The position numbers and the translations under genes are program-made. From positions 7,206,566 to 7,270,565 of the forward strand of contig NC_079873.1 of NCBI RefSeq assembly GCF_023065955.2: 64,000 nucleotides of DNA. Direction: 5' to 3'. Shown in pieces: positions 49,633 through 62,249 of the stretch (position 1 is the first letter of the stretch; every line of letters begins with the position of its first letter). The stretch is from Ursus arctos. Lineage: Eukaryota > Chordata > Mammalia > Carnivora > Ursidae. Below the pieces are notes generated by a model. That model searched no databases, was not told the origin of the DNA, and saw nothing but the letters and a program-made list of their open reading frames with translations.

Positions 49633-51019
49633 AATGAAAAGTAATTACAAACAAGGCAAGATAAGCCAAAGAGGCTAATGCCAGGACTTAGGCGGGATGC
49701 TGGCTTGGTGAATACCCTTCTCAGATGAGCTTGGGCAAGGGTGGTGAGGTCAGATGAGCCTTTATTTTCTCCTAGCTGCTCTGGCAATTAATTAGTCACC
49801 CTTCGCCGGTTTTTCTTTACCATCTCTCTGTGTATTTAGTCACTGGTCACCTGTAATTCCCCAAATGAACATCTCCTTTGTGTCCAGGTGTTGAAGGCCC
49901 CATGAAAGAACTTGATTCTCAGAATGTATGGAGAATTTGATACAGACCAGTATTTGCTTAGCCAACAAACTAGGCCCTCTGATTTTTAAAATAAAACAGG
50001 GAGGAGGAGGATGTGATGAAGAGAAACAGCCCATATTTGACCCGGAACTGGTAAGTTCGGTGGCTGACCCAAACTTTGATCACTTCTCAGAGGCTTGTCC
50101 CACACCGCATAGATAACTAATGCTAAATTCATCCCGAGGGGGTTCTCTACTGTCCTTCTCTCCTGAAGATAACAAAACCCAGTGGCCAAAAACCCACTCG
50201 TTTCTAGAATCCCAGCCACCACATTCCACACACATTTCTTGGGAGTCTACCTGATACAGCTCTTTCAATGCCTGCCCCTCCTGAGTCCTGAACTGCCTTG
50301 GCCGTCATTCCCTCCGTCCACTAGCTTGAAAAAGATCTGGTACTTACTATCAAAAAGCCATTTCATTTGCTTACCCTCGCTGTAAAAACAAGTTACGAAA
50401 ACAATGGGGATGGGGGGAGACCTTCAAACTCTTTTCATTCTCAAGAAAAGCAGAAGTGAATCCCAGGAAGGAGGTGTGGACTTATAAGGATGTGGCATTT
50501 CCTCAGGATTTGGTGGGAATTCATTGATTTGATTTACAACAATTGAGAGTCGCCTCTGTGCTTGGAGTTTTTCGCTCCAGCTGGCATGGGGATTATTTTC
50601 CCTTGGAATGCTCAGCCCCGAATACAAGGACACCTTCAGGAAGAGGAAAAGGAAGAAATACAGTCTCGGAACCTCGGATGTGAACCAGGAAATTCTTGTC
50701 CACTGCCCTGATTTAAAAGTGCCTAACGAATTCCACTAGCTTTTTGGAGTTTACTAGCGTGCTGTGAGGTTCTCCCCGGGACGCGCGCTCAGTGCATTTT
50801 GCGCTAAGATATCCGTAGTAGTTTTCCATTAGCCAAAAATAGGATATCCTTTACTGAAGAGAATAGGGATGCCGGTTGTAACTGCGAAAGTTCCCCAGGT
50901 CTTTGTGCTCCTCGAACCCTCACTAAACTTTCAGGACCAAATAAAGTTTAGAGAATGATGCGATTATTAAAGCCCACCTCGCTCTCATCTCGTAAAAGCC
51001 GGTTCCGTCTGATACCCCT

Positions 51020-51395
51020 CACACACCTTCTGTTTCCACAGAACGAACTACTTGCTTTGTGTACACACCCTCTTTATTTTTCTATGTCCATGCCTTGGTC
51101 TGCCCTGCAAGTACTGCCTGTCCTGTCCCTCCATATGCCCAAGTGTCACCGACCCCTGGAAGGCGGGCTCAGATGGGGCGCTGCCTCCCCCAGCTCCCAG
51201 CTGGAAGAAATGTCTTGCTTCTTGGAAATTCCAAGTACTGAGTCCATCCCTCTCTTACAGGCATTAGTTTTCTATTTTGTGCCGAGGTTATTCTTTGGTC
51301 TTGGGCAGGATGGTAAGCTCCCTATGGGCCGGTCCCCTGGCGCCTAGTACAGGGCGGTGCACACACAGCCGACGCTCCCTACACGTGAGCGGAGT
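51020..51395 (+). repeat. LINE-2 3'-end fragment
   Basis: AACGAACTACTTGCTTTGTG, CCATGCCTTGGTCTGCCCTG, GATGGTAAGCTCCCTATGGG and GGCGCCTAGTACAGGGCGGT follow the L2 3' end order with high divergence. Confidence 0.6.
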
Positions 51396-51949
51396 GAACA
51401 AGCTAGGTCACACCGGAACGAACCGAAGTGACTGGCCAGAGGCTAAAATGGACGCCCTTGCCTAGAAATTTCTGTGCGGTGAACACAACTCATGGATCAA
51501 CGGGCATCAGGACAGAAGAGCAGAAAGTCACGTTAAACTAAACTATCCAAAACCGGAAAACAAGGCAAAAAGAAGACTGTGAGTCCTTTCGGGGTCGTAT
51601 TAGGTCGTACTAGTGCATAACCCACACGGCAGCCTAAGGAAGGGTCGTGTAACTCTGCAGGCTGGCAGGTCCCAGAGTTCAGCTTTCTATTTACTCCTGA
51701 TCCAGCCTTAGTCTCTGCAAAGTTAAACATTAACTTAGAGAAAACTGATGCTATACAACTCATTTTGCCCAAACGTCATGACTTTCCTGCCCTTTGGGTC
51801 ACGAAGCAGTTTTGCATCTAACTCAGCTACCTGACCCTAGCGCCCTTCTCCCCGTGCGGCCCCCTGCGCCCGAGGTGTGCGGACATCGGCTTCTGCTCTG
51901 CTCCTTTTGGCCAGCTTTACCGCCTTGGGGGCTCCTTCATCAATGTCTT

Positions 51950-52800
51950 AGATAAATCTTCAACAGACTCACTGGATTACTGTACGAGAACCGGATGCTC
52001 AATTTTTTGAAAAATTACACTCTGAGAATATGAATAATTATGAATAAGGGACACATCATAAAATAGCAAAAAAAAAAATAGGTACTTCCAGTATCGTTTT
52101 TCTACTCGTAATTAATTTTATTTTTTATCTAGAATAAATTTCGCAAATACCAAATTTATTCACCGACAAGGATTCCTTTCCATTCCTAAGGCTTTATATA
52201 GGAACAAAGTGAAAGGAATGCGTACCCTTTACTCCTTGTAAATAACTTCCAACGGCATGTACAATCGATTCAGTAATAGCTTTATTTAAAAAGCCTCTAT
52301 CACAACTAAATATCTAATCTTTTGGAATAAAAATCAAATCTGCTGGTGAATTTCTATCTATCATTTGAAATTACTGAACATTATAGAAAGTAATTTTCCA
52401 TGTTAAAACGAATAGCATTTTGTAAATTCAAGCCATACTAATACTGCATTGGGAGCAAGACAGTTGTTCTGAAATTACTACGGGCCATAATAGAAACCAG
52501 ACACTAAATGCTTTAAGAAGTAACTAGCTGAAATTGAATGAAATAATCACCCAATCCATAAAGCCTTTGTAAGATTTCCCCATAAAACACAGGTAATTTT
52601 TTTTTTTACTGAAGAGAAATTATTCTTTCTTATTGTCCTAAACATCAGATGCCATCACATCATAAAAATAAAATATAGCACAGGGATCATTCCATTTTGT
52701 TCATCCATTTATTCCTATAACACACATTCACTGTGCCCTACAATAATGAAAACATTATGCTTGCTCACTGTTATTTACCATGTTGTTTAATCAACAAGGC
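51950..52800. other. AT-rich repeat-free block, possible conserved noncoding DNA
   Basis: About 850 bases with no transposon signature lie about 1.1 kb downstream, in transcript terms, of exon 3. It is rich in TAAT and ATTTGAAAT-type motifs. No open frame of note. Conservation is untested. Confidence 0.2.
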
Positions 52801-52846
52801 TCAAAATGGTCCCTAGAGAGACCCTTGCCAAAAGCAAATCCATTCT

Positions 52847-53055
52847 TTTTTTTTTTAAAGATTTTATTTATTTATTTATTTATTTGAGAGGGAGAGAGAG
52901 AGAGTGCGCACGCGCACGAGTTGGGAAGGGGCAGAGGGAGAAGGAGAAGCTGAGTGCAGAGCCCGATGCAGGGCTTGATCCCACCAGCCTGAGATCACGA
53001 CCTGAGCCGAAATCAAGAGTCAGATATTCAACCGAATGTGCCACCCAAGCACCCC
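52847..53055 (-). mobile_element. Can-SINE, minus strand
   Basis: T run, (ATTT)n, GAGAGGGAGAGAGAGAGAGT and GTGCCACCCAAGCACCCC. Target-site duplication AAAGCAAATCCATTCT / AAAGCGAATCCATTCT. Several CpG decay changes indicate an older copy. Confidence 0.95.
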
Positions 53056-53216
53056 AAAAGCGAATCCATTCTAAGCAGAGGGTTAGAAAGATCTGGCTTC
53101 TGCAATTTGTCCTTGGTGTCACTGCTGCCTACGTACTCTTGACTTAATGCCAACAGGTGGTCGATTTCATGGAAACGTATCTGACAACGAAGATGCACGT
53201 AACGTACATCTGCAGT

Positions 53217-53645
53217 GCGTTGAATTGTGCCCCCCTAAGGTTATGTCCAAGTCCTCTCTCCCAGTATCTGCAAATATGACCTGGTTTGGAAACAGGGTCT
53301 TTGCATATATAATTGAGTTAAAGTGAATTCACCCCAGGGTTCAGATGGCCCCAATCCAATGACTGGTGTGCCTGCAAGACACGGAGACACACAGGGAGAC
53401 GGCCATGGGACCACAGAAGCAGAGGTGAGAGTGCTGCAGCTAGAAGCCAAGGAACACCAAGAACTGCCTGGAACTACTAGAAGGTGGGGAGAGGCATGAA
53501 ACTGTCCTCTCCTAGAGCCTTCAGACGGAGCAAGGATTGATTTCAAACTTCTGACCTCCAGAACTATGAGAGGATACATTTCTACCATCTTATGCCATCC
53601 GAGTTCATGGTGATTTGTTACAGTAGCCCCTGGAAACTAATACAA
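53217..53645 (+). repeat. MLT1-type solo LTR (ERVL-MaLR)
   Basis: GCGTTGAATTGTGCCCCCCT, GGAAACAGGGTCTTTGCATA, CCAATCCAATGACTGGTGTG, GAAGCCAAGGAACACCAAGA, CTTCTGACCTCCAGAACTAT and TTTGTTACAGTAGCCCCTGG reproduce the MLT1 LTR order. No internal coding region is attached. It ends about 290 bases from exon 3. Confidence 0.92.
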
Positions 53646-53933
53646 CAGCTTTTATATAGTGCTTTTGTGGATGCTCTTTGTAAAGGCGACGGAAATCTAC
53701 AATATTAGGAATGCCAAGTAGGGAGAGCTGTCATGGCGGCAGTGGGGGTGCGACAAAGCAGTGCATGGGGGAGAGTCTCCGAGAGTCGAGTTCTTTCCAA
53801 TTCTGTCCATATTTGGCCTCTGCAAAAGATCTAATTTTAAAAAGATCTCCATCTTACAAATGTAAAGGTGAGGAGGGTATAAAACCGTGGGCTGGCAGTT
53901 TTCATATGAAACACAGCATGCAGAGACACTCAC

Positions 53934-54029
53934 CTCCACATGCTGACAGGTTTGGATGAGTTTAGCCAGAAGGGTCTCCAGCTCCGTGTTCCTCTTGATA
54001 AGGCTGGTGAGGTTACTCTCTAGGTTTTG
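53934..54029 (-). CDS. MID1: MID1 exon 3: start of coiled coil
   Basis: A 96-nt exon, phase 0 at both ends, 32 codons. It reads [20 protein letters not shown], then [12 protein letters not shown]. It begins the coiled coil right after B-box 2 (about residues 221-252 of human MID1). The acceptor is CTTTTTGAACAG, directly before CAA; the donor is GTGAGT from 53933. Serine in NLTSL replaces the asparagine I recall in human MID1. The exon is symmetric, so skipping would stay in frame. Exon 2, with the start codon, RING and B-boxes, is outside the window. Confidence 0.98.
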
Positions 54030-54195
54030 CTGTTCAAAAAGAGAAGACAAATATTATTCTGCATCCTGAAAATATTATGCTGTATCCTGAAGTATTATAT
54101 ACCTTTAATAACAAAATTACTCATACTCAGGAAAATCTGATCTCTTTTGCAGAAACCTCAATGAAATCTATGCAGCTTTAAGCATTTATAGATTT

Positions 54196-54390
54196 TTTTT
54201 AAAGATTTTACTTATTTATTTGAGAGAGAGAGAGAAAGAGAGCGTCCAAGCAGGCAGAGGGGCAAATGAAGAGGGAGAAACAGACTCACTGCTGAGCAGG
54301 GAGCCCGACGCAGGCCTCGATCCCAGAACCCTGGAATCAGGACTTGAGCCGAAGGCAGATGCTTAACTGACTGAGCCACCCAGGCGCCCC
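54196..54390 (-). mobile_element. Can-SINE, minus strand, 166 bases upstream of exon 3
   Basis: Reverse SINEC ending GAGCCACCCAGGCGCCCC, with perfect target-site duplication GCATTTATAGATTT at 54182-54195 and 54391-54404. It lies in the same sense as MID1, close to the exon 3 acceptor. Confidence 0.97.
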
Positions 54391-54993
54391 GCATTTATAG
54401 ATTTAAACTTGACTTTGAGGAGCTGCATTTAAAAGAACCTTTAAAAAAGTTTCAAATTTCATTCTTTCTTTCCTCCTTGTACAAACCCGGGCACATTTAC
54501 CTAAATAATTAGCTATAGGTCGTGAACTACGGAGAAAGGAGGTAATTGGATTTCTAGTTCTTTACCTGAATCAGAAATGGCAATAATATAAGGAGTATAT
54601 TCCCACAGCAAATCAACTCTTATTGGAATTTTAGGATTTACCATCTTACGGGCAGGCTGAGGTCAGTCCCTCAGAGGAAGGTTCGAGTTAATCCGGCTAT
54701 TGCTGACATTATGGCTACTTACAGGCATTTATAAGGTATAAGAAGTCCTCATCATACACATTTACTCACTCATAGTACATTTTATTGTACATGCTTCTAT
54801 TCTTTGTCTATCAACCTATCAATGCCAGATTAAATTTCCTTGAATGCCACATTTTCCACATCACTATCCTCCTTATAAATCTAGACTTATTCCCTATTTG
54901 TTTGGAACATCAAATTTAAAGTTCCCTGCAATGACTATTAAATCTAATTTTCAACCACAATAACCCGCTTTGTATTCTGTATGCTCTTCATTT

Positions 54994-55183
54994 TTTTTTA
55001 AGATTTTATTTATTTATTTGACAGAGAGACAGCCAGCAAGAGAGGGAACACAAGCAGGAGGAGTGGGAGAGGAAGAAGCAGGCTCACAGCAGAAGAGCCC
55101 GATGCGCGGCTCGATCCCAGAATGCCGGGATCATGCCCTGAGCCGAAGGCAGATGCTTAACAACTGCGCCACCCAGGCGCCCC
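54994..55183 (-). mobile_element. Can-SINE, minus strand
   Basis: GACAGAGAGACAGCCAGCAA, GAGCCGAAGGCAGATGCTTA and CCACCCAGGCGCCCC. Perfect 17-bp target-site duplication CTGTATGCTCTTCATTT at 54977-54993 and 55184-55200. Confidence 0.97.
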
Positions 55184-55204
55184 CTGTATGCTCTTCATTT
55201 ATGC

Positions 55205-55500
55205 CATTCATTCATTTATCCATTCACACAAGTATTTATTAAGCTTCTACTAAATGTCACACTCCAAAAGATACCGGGGAAACACAAAGAAAAACTCCTA
55301 CTCCCTGTCTACAAGGAGACGGCCATGCCCCTGCGGGACAGGTGCTGTGAACGAGTCAAGGGGCAAAGTCAGGGCTGCCCGGGGAAGGGTTCCTGGAGGA
55401 CACATTCTGTCCACTGAGGCTGGAAGGATGGGCATGGAGTTTTTGGTGAACAAGAATGGGAATTTCTTGGGAAGATGGGATGGAGGTAGAGGTGGCCACG
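55205..55500 (+). repeat. Ancient L2/MIR-class repeat
   Basis: CATTCATTCATTTATCCATT, CAAGTATTTATTAAGCTTCT, CTCCCTGTCTACAAGGAGAC and TTCCTGGAGGACACATTCTG follow the common ancient repeat order. Confidence 0.55.
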
Positions 55501-57929
55501 GGCGGGGGACAGAACGATGTCATGGACCAAGATTGGGGCAAAGGATTAGGGTGACTCTGTGTTTTAATGGTTAGACAATTCCACAAATACAGTGAAAAGA
55601 TGGAAAGGAAGGAAATTTCATGGAAAAGAAAATAGATCGAGGATTTGTAATGCTATCTTCGAAAAAGGATTTGAAAAGAGTATGGGGGGCATTTTGAAAA
55701 TCAATAATTTCATAAAGGTGATAATAGTTCACTATGCCGTGAGATTAATTTCTGAAAGCATTTACTCTTTCTACTTTGCAAAATGTTAGATTTAGAAAGG
55801 TATATTCAGGAAAAGAGTCACTTTTATTTAATGCTTAAAATGCATACATCAGAAACAGAAATCACTCTGGTCATTCTTAAACAAGTTCTGCTTATTAATC
55901 TGGTCTTTATCCTATTGCCTAATTTTTTCATTTCAAAGACCACATTTTTCATTTCCAGTGGATTCTTTATCACATCTCCCTCTTCTTGAATTACTTTCTC
56001 TTCTTGTTCCCAGGATGCAGTTCCCTCCTTCATAATTTCAAGAGAACTAAACACATTGATTTATTCTTAAGCTTACTTGAAAAATGCAATTCCCTATTTT
56101 CCTGTGTTTGTGCAATGTTTCCCAAGAGTCTGATTTTATCTTGTATCTTATAATTTTGGTCCGACAGCTCATCTGATGTGAACTTTGTTCCCTGGGCTGT
56201 GATCTGGGGATTGGCACAGCCCAGCCAAGCAAGCTGCCCACTCTGATGTTAGGGCGTGAAGTCGTTTCCCTAGAAAGGGCACTGCTACAGGACACCCGCG
56301 TGTTAGAGAGGCACAGATCCAGGTTTGACTCAGTGCATCCCTGAGACGTTCTGTCCTTGAGAATTCTGTCTGGCTCCAATTCCAGAAAAGGTGGGTGGTA
56401 CCCTTTGAGTCCAGTATGTCCATGGGGAGCACCGGCCTCCGGGCATATGGGACAGTCTGAGGCTCCTGCCCCGTGTGGGACACTCTCCACCGTGTTCCCC
56501 CTTGGGTCTCCACCACCCCGTCTCATCTCCACTTCTCCTGAGTAGCCCAGCTTCAGCCTCCCCCCACCATTCTGCATCTCCTTTCATTTCCGGTCCTTGG
56601 AGAATTTCCACTCATGTTTAAACTTGGTTATTATTCTTCAAAATCCATTTGAAAATATTTTATCTGTAGTTCTCATGTGTTCAGAATTCAGAGGGAGGTT
56701 TTGTACATATTTCATCGGGGCTGGAAGACCAACAAGAGTGCTTCAATTTTGGCTTTGAAACACTCAAAGCATCTCAAATACAAATATCTTAAAGGAGAAA
56801 AATGACTATTTCCCACTTAAAGGATGGGATACCTTAACAGAAAGTCAGAGAAGGAACCAGACAGAGTGATTAAGGTGCAGGTTAACGATCTCATGGTTGC
56901 ATCAAAGAAAACCTTGCTTTCAAAGCTCTTAACAACAACAACAATGCAGACAACAGCCAAACGTTTTTCTGTTTGGATGAAATGAATCACAACCACTAAT
57001 CACTTTATGGTCAGACTAGCCAGTAATTTTGAGACATTCCATTATTCAGTGTCCTTGATCTAAATGTGACTACTTTATGGTGTATTTGTCAACTTCTTTT
57101 GGTATGTTAATCTCAGGGAATCTTTCTCCTTGTCTTTTTGGCTGACCCTTCCGAGCAGGAAATTTCTAGGGAAATACATCATCTAGCTGTTTACACTTCA
57201 GTGATCATAGGTATGATTTTTCTAAAGCTAGTCAGCAAAAGAGAGCCAAATAAATATAATCTAACACATTTAGATTTTACAAACATCTGCTTGCTTCCCC
57301 TCCTTTTATTAAGTATGCATCATGTATAAAAATCTGGTTTTAATCAACTAATATGTAGACTAAAGCCTGTGGTTTAAACACATTGACCTATCTAGATCCT
57401 TTGGGGTTATTCAAATTTAAATAGTACAAGTGTTACTGAAATCCACAAAGAATTACCGAGTCACTTACAAGCATAATAAAGGGAAATGAAGCTGGGAGAG
57501 AGACTTGTTTCCAAGAAGTACCGAAGGGACTGACAACACTTGAAGAGAGCCCGGGTAATGGGGAGGTAACAAAATCCAGTCCTCAGTGAACCATGCATCC
57601 ATCAGCTCCCACTACAGGGACTTCTGTGGAGTTTTTGAGAATTTAACTGTATCGCTCACATCCTGTGTGGCGGTCAGCAGGTACTATAACCTCCTAATTT
57701 TGACTGTGCTTTGTGCAAAAGAGAGATAATATTTTTTGGCATAAGAGTCTTGGGACTAAGCGTATAGAAGTATCTACTTCCCTACGGATATCTAAGGAAT
57801 TCTACAAAGTACCAAGAAATAGTTTTCGTTTCCTGTTCTCACCTCGAAAACGTTAATACATTTACATCTCCTTACAGAACTGAGCTTTGTAGAGATCCAC
57901 GGAGTGACCACACATGCAGGGAGTAAGGA

Positions 57930-58075
57930 GACTGGGGCTACCATCCCAGCTCAATTCTCCTGGATGGACGCCACTTGGGCCCAGCTTCCCCATCCATGAG
58001 GTGTGGGTACGGATATCTCCCTATCTGCACTGTTGTTAAGCTCAGGGGAGGAAACGAACACATACACCAGGAACT
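57930..58075 (+). repeat. MIR SINE, diverged
   Basis: GGGGCTACCATCCCAGCTCA, CAGCTTCCCCATCCATGAGG and TGTTGTTAAGCTCAGGGGAG keep the sense MIR order. Confidence 0.5.
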
Positions 58076-58733
58076 ATACAAATGTTTGGTGAAATCATGA
58101 ATTACAGGAGAAAACTTTCCGTTTGGCGTCAGTACCAGGCACTAGAGGGGCCCAATCCCGTGCCTCAGGCAGTCCCCACTCTCGGGCTTGCTGGTGGCTT
58201 TTGCTTGCAAGCACCTGTTCTTTTGGCTACCAGGGTTTTATCTGGCCCTGGGCAGGGCAGGCTGCGGTGCTGGGGAGAGCGAGGGGAGGCTGATGCCTCT
58301 AGGAGCAGCCTTCGGTCAGCAACTACTGGCAGTAGGTGGATGAAAAGGTGGCAGTAGGTGGATGGTCCCCCAGGTGGGACCCCTCGGAGTCATGACCCAT
58401 AAAGTCTTTCAGAGAACCCCACGGAGAGGAGCCAGGTGCCTGTGGCGACAAGCAGCTTGCGTCCGCACCCTCTTTCTGCTTCCTTCCCTTCTTGGTCCCG
58501 CTTCCCCTCTCCCTTACAGCTGCTTCCTGGGTCACCTTCCAACATGGATTCTGAGCCAAGGTCTTCTTCTGGAAGAACCTGACTAAACCTTATTAGGAAA
58601 ATAATCCTAATCCATTATTTGTACCTATTCCTTTTTATGAGGAATAGTCAAATTAACAAAGGATTTTATTGCTTTTGAAAGACATTTGCAAATACGAGAG
58701 AGTGTTTTGTCTTCCTCCACCTCCCCTCTTTCT

Positions 58734-58764
58734 TTTCATTTTTTTTAAGATTTTATTTATTTAT

Positions 58765-58799
<35 letters not shown>

Positions 58800-58952
58800 C
58801 TGGGGGAGGAGCACAGGAAGAGGGAGAAGGACAAGCAGATTCTGCACTGAGCGTGGAGCCCGACGCGGGGCTCAATCCCAGGAACCTGAAATCATGACCG
58901 GAGCTGAAACTAAGAGTCGGACGCTTAACCGACTGAGCCACCTAGGCGCCCC
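58734..58952 (-). mobile_element. Can-SINE, minus strand
   Basis: Reverse SINEC with a long GA run and GAGCCACCTAGGCGCCCC. Perfect target-site duplication CTCCCCTCTTTCT at 58721-58733 and 58953-58965. Confidence 0.96.
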
Positions 58953-59011
58953 CTCCCCTCTTTCTAACTTTTTCTAGAGGCCACATATCCTCCAAATTCC
59001 AGGCTTTAAAC

Positions 59012-59458
59012 CAGCAGTCACTGGAAACACAATGTCAGCCACAAATGTGAATGACATTTTAAATTTTCTAATAGTTATGTTTAAAAAAAAAAGTAAAAAG
59101 AACCGGCTAAAATTAATTTTAAGAACATATTTTACTTAATCGAATATCCAAAATATTATTTCAATCTGTGATCAATATTTAAAAACTAATGAGCTGGAGC
59201 GCCTGGCCGGCCCAGTCGGTGGAGCACGCGACTCTTGATCTCGGGGTTGTGAGTTTGAGCCCCACGTTGGATGTGGAGATGACTCAAGACGTTTAAAAAA
59301 AACCCTGATGAGCTATTTTACATTCTTTCTTTCTTTTTACTAGGTCTTTGGAATCTGGTATGTGTTTTATGCATCCAACACAGCTCAATTCACACCAGTC
59401 ACGTTTCAAACACTCAGTGGCCACATGCAGCTAGTGGCTCTGTGATTGAACGGCACAG
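59012..59458 (+). mobile_element. hAT-type MER DNA transposon split by a SINE
   Basis: CAGCCACAAATGTGAATGAC, ACATTTTAAATTTTCTAATA and AGTAAAAAGAACCGGC up to 59195, then TGATGAGCTATTTTACATTC, AGGTCTTTGGAATCTGGTAT and GGCCACATGCAGCTAGTGGC after 59305. This is the sense form of the element at 43064-43343. Confidence 0.85.
59196..59305 (+). mobile_element. Short Can-SINE inside a DNA transposon
   Basis: GGAGCGCCTGGCCGGCCCAG, CTCTTGATCTCGGGGTTGTG and GAGCCCCACGTTGGATGTGG, then an A-rich end. TAATGAGCT before and TGATGAGCT after form the target-site duplication. Confidence 0.9.
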
Positions 59459-59473
59459 CATTGGAGTCCAGAA

Positions 59474-59690
59474 CAGGGGTCAGCAAACTTTTTCTGTAAA
59501 GGGCCCGGCAGTCCATATTTTAGTCTTTATTGGCCATAAGCTCTCTGTTGCAACCGCTCAATTCTGTGGCTGTTTTCGCGAGAAAGCAGCCATAGACTAC
59601 ATAAACGGATGGGCAGGGCTCTCTTCCAATAAAACATTATTTACGAAAACAGGTGGTGACTGAGATTTGGCCCGTAGGCCAAGCTCCTTC
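59474..59690 (-). mobile_element. hAT-type DNA transposon (TGGCAAACT family)
   Basis: CAGGGGTCAGCAAACTTTTT, CTGTAAAGGGCCCGGCAGTC, CGAGAAAGCAGCCATAGACT and CTTCCAATAAAACATTATTT. It starts 15 bases after the neighbouring hAT element ends. Confidence 0.82.
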
Positions 59691-60330
59691 CTGGGCCTGG
59701 GCACATGCTCTTCCCTCTGGAATGCACCTGCAGAGCAGGAAATAATTCTACTACTAAGGAGAGTGCATAACAAAACCACAGTATGTATTGAGTACCTGCT
59801 GTATACCCATCACTGCTCAGTCCCTTCCCATTGTAAGTGTTAAAATATTTGTTATGGGACCAATTAGCAGGAAAACTGAATATTCACGGGACAATTCTTC
59901 TGAAATCTAAGGTAGTAAATCAACTAACTAGTTCATTAATTTAACAACTACCGCAGATTGTTAGAACATTGCCTTCTCCCCTTGGGGGCCTTTCTCACTG
60001 GTAGCAATGAGTCTGAGCCCAAGAAGAGGGACTTGACAACTGAGAAGCATTCTGAAGGAATGCCGTGTCACTCCCCAGGACCGCAAGGATTCTGGAAAGG
60101 CAAATACTACACTGTTGAACAAATTTTACTAGACATGGGTTTATGTAAATAGTCTAGCAATTATCAGGGACACATCTATTCCACATTCCATCTAAAAGCG
60201 AAGTCAGGTCGCTCCTCGCCTTAACTCATGAGCGCTTCCCCAGGTGTGGTTTTCATAGTGCGGCTCTTCGAAGGGGAAGGATGTGCTAAGGATGTGTCTT
60301 TGTTGAGATGGAATTCAACGCGTGCCTCCT

Positions 60331-60351
60331 ACCGCCACCACCACCACCACC
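60331..60351. repeat. Short (CAC)n repeat
   Basis: Seven near-perfect CCA/CAC triplets. Confidence 0.85.
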
Positions 60352-62249
60352 AAAGTAGAGGAATACAAATAATTCAAGAGGGTCCTTCTAAAAGTAAAGA
60401 TACAGAACGGTCCCTCTAAAAGGCAGACTTGGTTTCTTAATATTAAGCGAACGATGGGATACAAGTCAAATCTGGGAAAGGCGAAGTTGTAAACCACGTG
60501 TTGCTTAAAGAATGAGGCTGCCCTGAACACTTTTCTGCAGCGAGGATGATTAATTTTTCCTATAATTTTTGTTTTTAACGCATACACTGCTACTGCATTT
60601 TCACGGAGCCATACTCCCCCTCCTCACGTTAGGTAGTGTTCAGTGAGGCTCATTTGAGCTGGTAATTTAACAATTTAACAATCCCTAGTGGGACAACAGA
60701 CTTCACACCAATCTCAATAGGAGCCTGTAGGCAGGGAGATGGACACCAGCTGAGAACGGTAAAACAGATGAGCTTTGTGCTTCCAGGCACACTGATACCT
60801 AATCAAACGGCAAGGTAAGCGGACAGAAATACTGCTAATTTTAGCCTTTGGAGAGCTAGACCTAAGAGTCAGGTTGCAGGGAATTAATGACTTGTCATTG
60901 AGCACTACTATTAAAATGTATGCCTGAAACAGGAGATTTCAGTAATTCCTTTTGGGTTTATCCAGGCCTTAAAGAATGTTTGCTCTTATTCCGAAGTCAA
61001 TGCTTCAGAATGTCTTTAAAGTATAATATTAAGTCTGGATACCTTTCAAGGCAAACACAGATCTGGCTTGTTTCAGTGCACAATATTCAGAGCGACATTC
61101 AGGAACTGTGTGTAGCCCTGACACCCAACACCACGACTCCAGCACGATCAGGATATGAACACGTCGAGTGCCACAATCCATATATTTTCTTCTAAGAAAC
61201 TTTAATCACAATCCTTAATATGAAAACACACACCCGTATTAACACATGCCACCTGCATAAAAGCATAAACTCTTTATATGTAACTAAACACTTAAGATGT
61301 TTTAATTACCTTGCAGGAGTTTAAGGCTATCTTCAGGTTCCACTCACGACAGACCGCGAGTACGTGTGATTTATGCTGGGTTTAGTTTTTAATGCCTTTT
61401 TTCATTGGTTATGATAGTTAACATTTCCAAATGCCCTGGCAAGACAGGCCGCCCGGGGAACTTCAAAAACATAATAAAACCCAATCTGCATACAAATTTA
61501 AGTCTAGTGTTCCATGGGCTACAATTTAAGCCATTTGGATATGCGATACTGTATTTACCTTGTCAGGTTTTATTTGATATTTCCATATTAACTCCTCAGA
61601 ATCTGTTCTATATATTTATAAATTCCATCATCAGGAGCTCAGGGTTTATTATTCTAATCTCGTAGTCAATAATATACAGAGAACAATTTTTAAATACCAC
61701 TTATGGTCTAGAACGGCTTTCAAATTTTGATGGAGATAAATTTCTATCTTTAAGAGTTATATTCACCTAATGATAATTCCAGCAGATCTGACAACAACTA
61801 CTTAGTTACAGGTACCAGAGACGTGAGTGGCCTTTCTTGTTTGTTCCCAACCCCCTTGGCCCTACTTCTGTCGACAATGAGAGAGGTGAGCAACTGACCC
61901 ATGACCACATTTGTCAGTCTTGAGAATCAATACCGAGGTGAAGGAAGCTGGATGGCTGGGAACCTCTGAAAATCTCAAATTTAGAAATAATTATCTTCAT
62001 TGTGAAATTTATGCCCGCAGAGAAATGTTTCAGAGAAAATGACTGTAGCCTTGACCAATGGAGAACTGCAGGAAGCATTTCCTAAGATCATGGCCTGGGT
62101 AAAAGAGCCATGAAGGAAGGTTCCATCAGTCAAGAATTAGACGGTGCAAAGATTACGGGCATATCAGAAAACAGACTAATAGTAGTTTATTATTTTTGCT
62201 CAAAAAAAAAAAAAGCTTTCAAGTTGGGGAAAATATTAATCTCCTAGAC

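Larger units (their letters stand above)
31206..53933 (-). other. MID1 intron 3 (22.7 kb)
   Basis: The largest complete intron in the window. It holds LINE-1, L2, MIR and hAT relics, an MLT1 LTR and five further SINEs, plus a 20-unit TG microsatellite. Long stretches show no repeat or gene that I can name: 31210-32890, 33730-35170, 36010-39020, 39990-42890, 43360-43820, 45890-49440, 49640-51010 and 51400-52820. Parts of the AT-rich sequence at 47.1-47.5 and 51.95-52.8 kb could be conserved noncoding DNA. Confidence 0.85.

Noticed and set aside
52806..53147. Protein-like frames within SINEs (for example FKDFIYLF and GRERER-type translations)
   Set aside because: Translated SINEC sequence, repeated at every SINE copy in the window.
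56047..56577. Open frame of 176 codons on the minus strand, and an overlapping 115-codon frame
   Set aside because: GC-rich sequence open in several frames at once; no recognisable domain; no Kozak or splice evidence.
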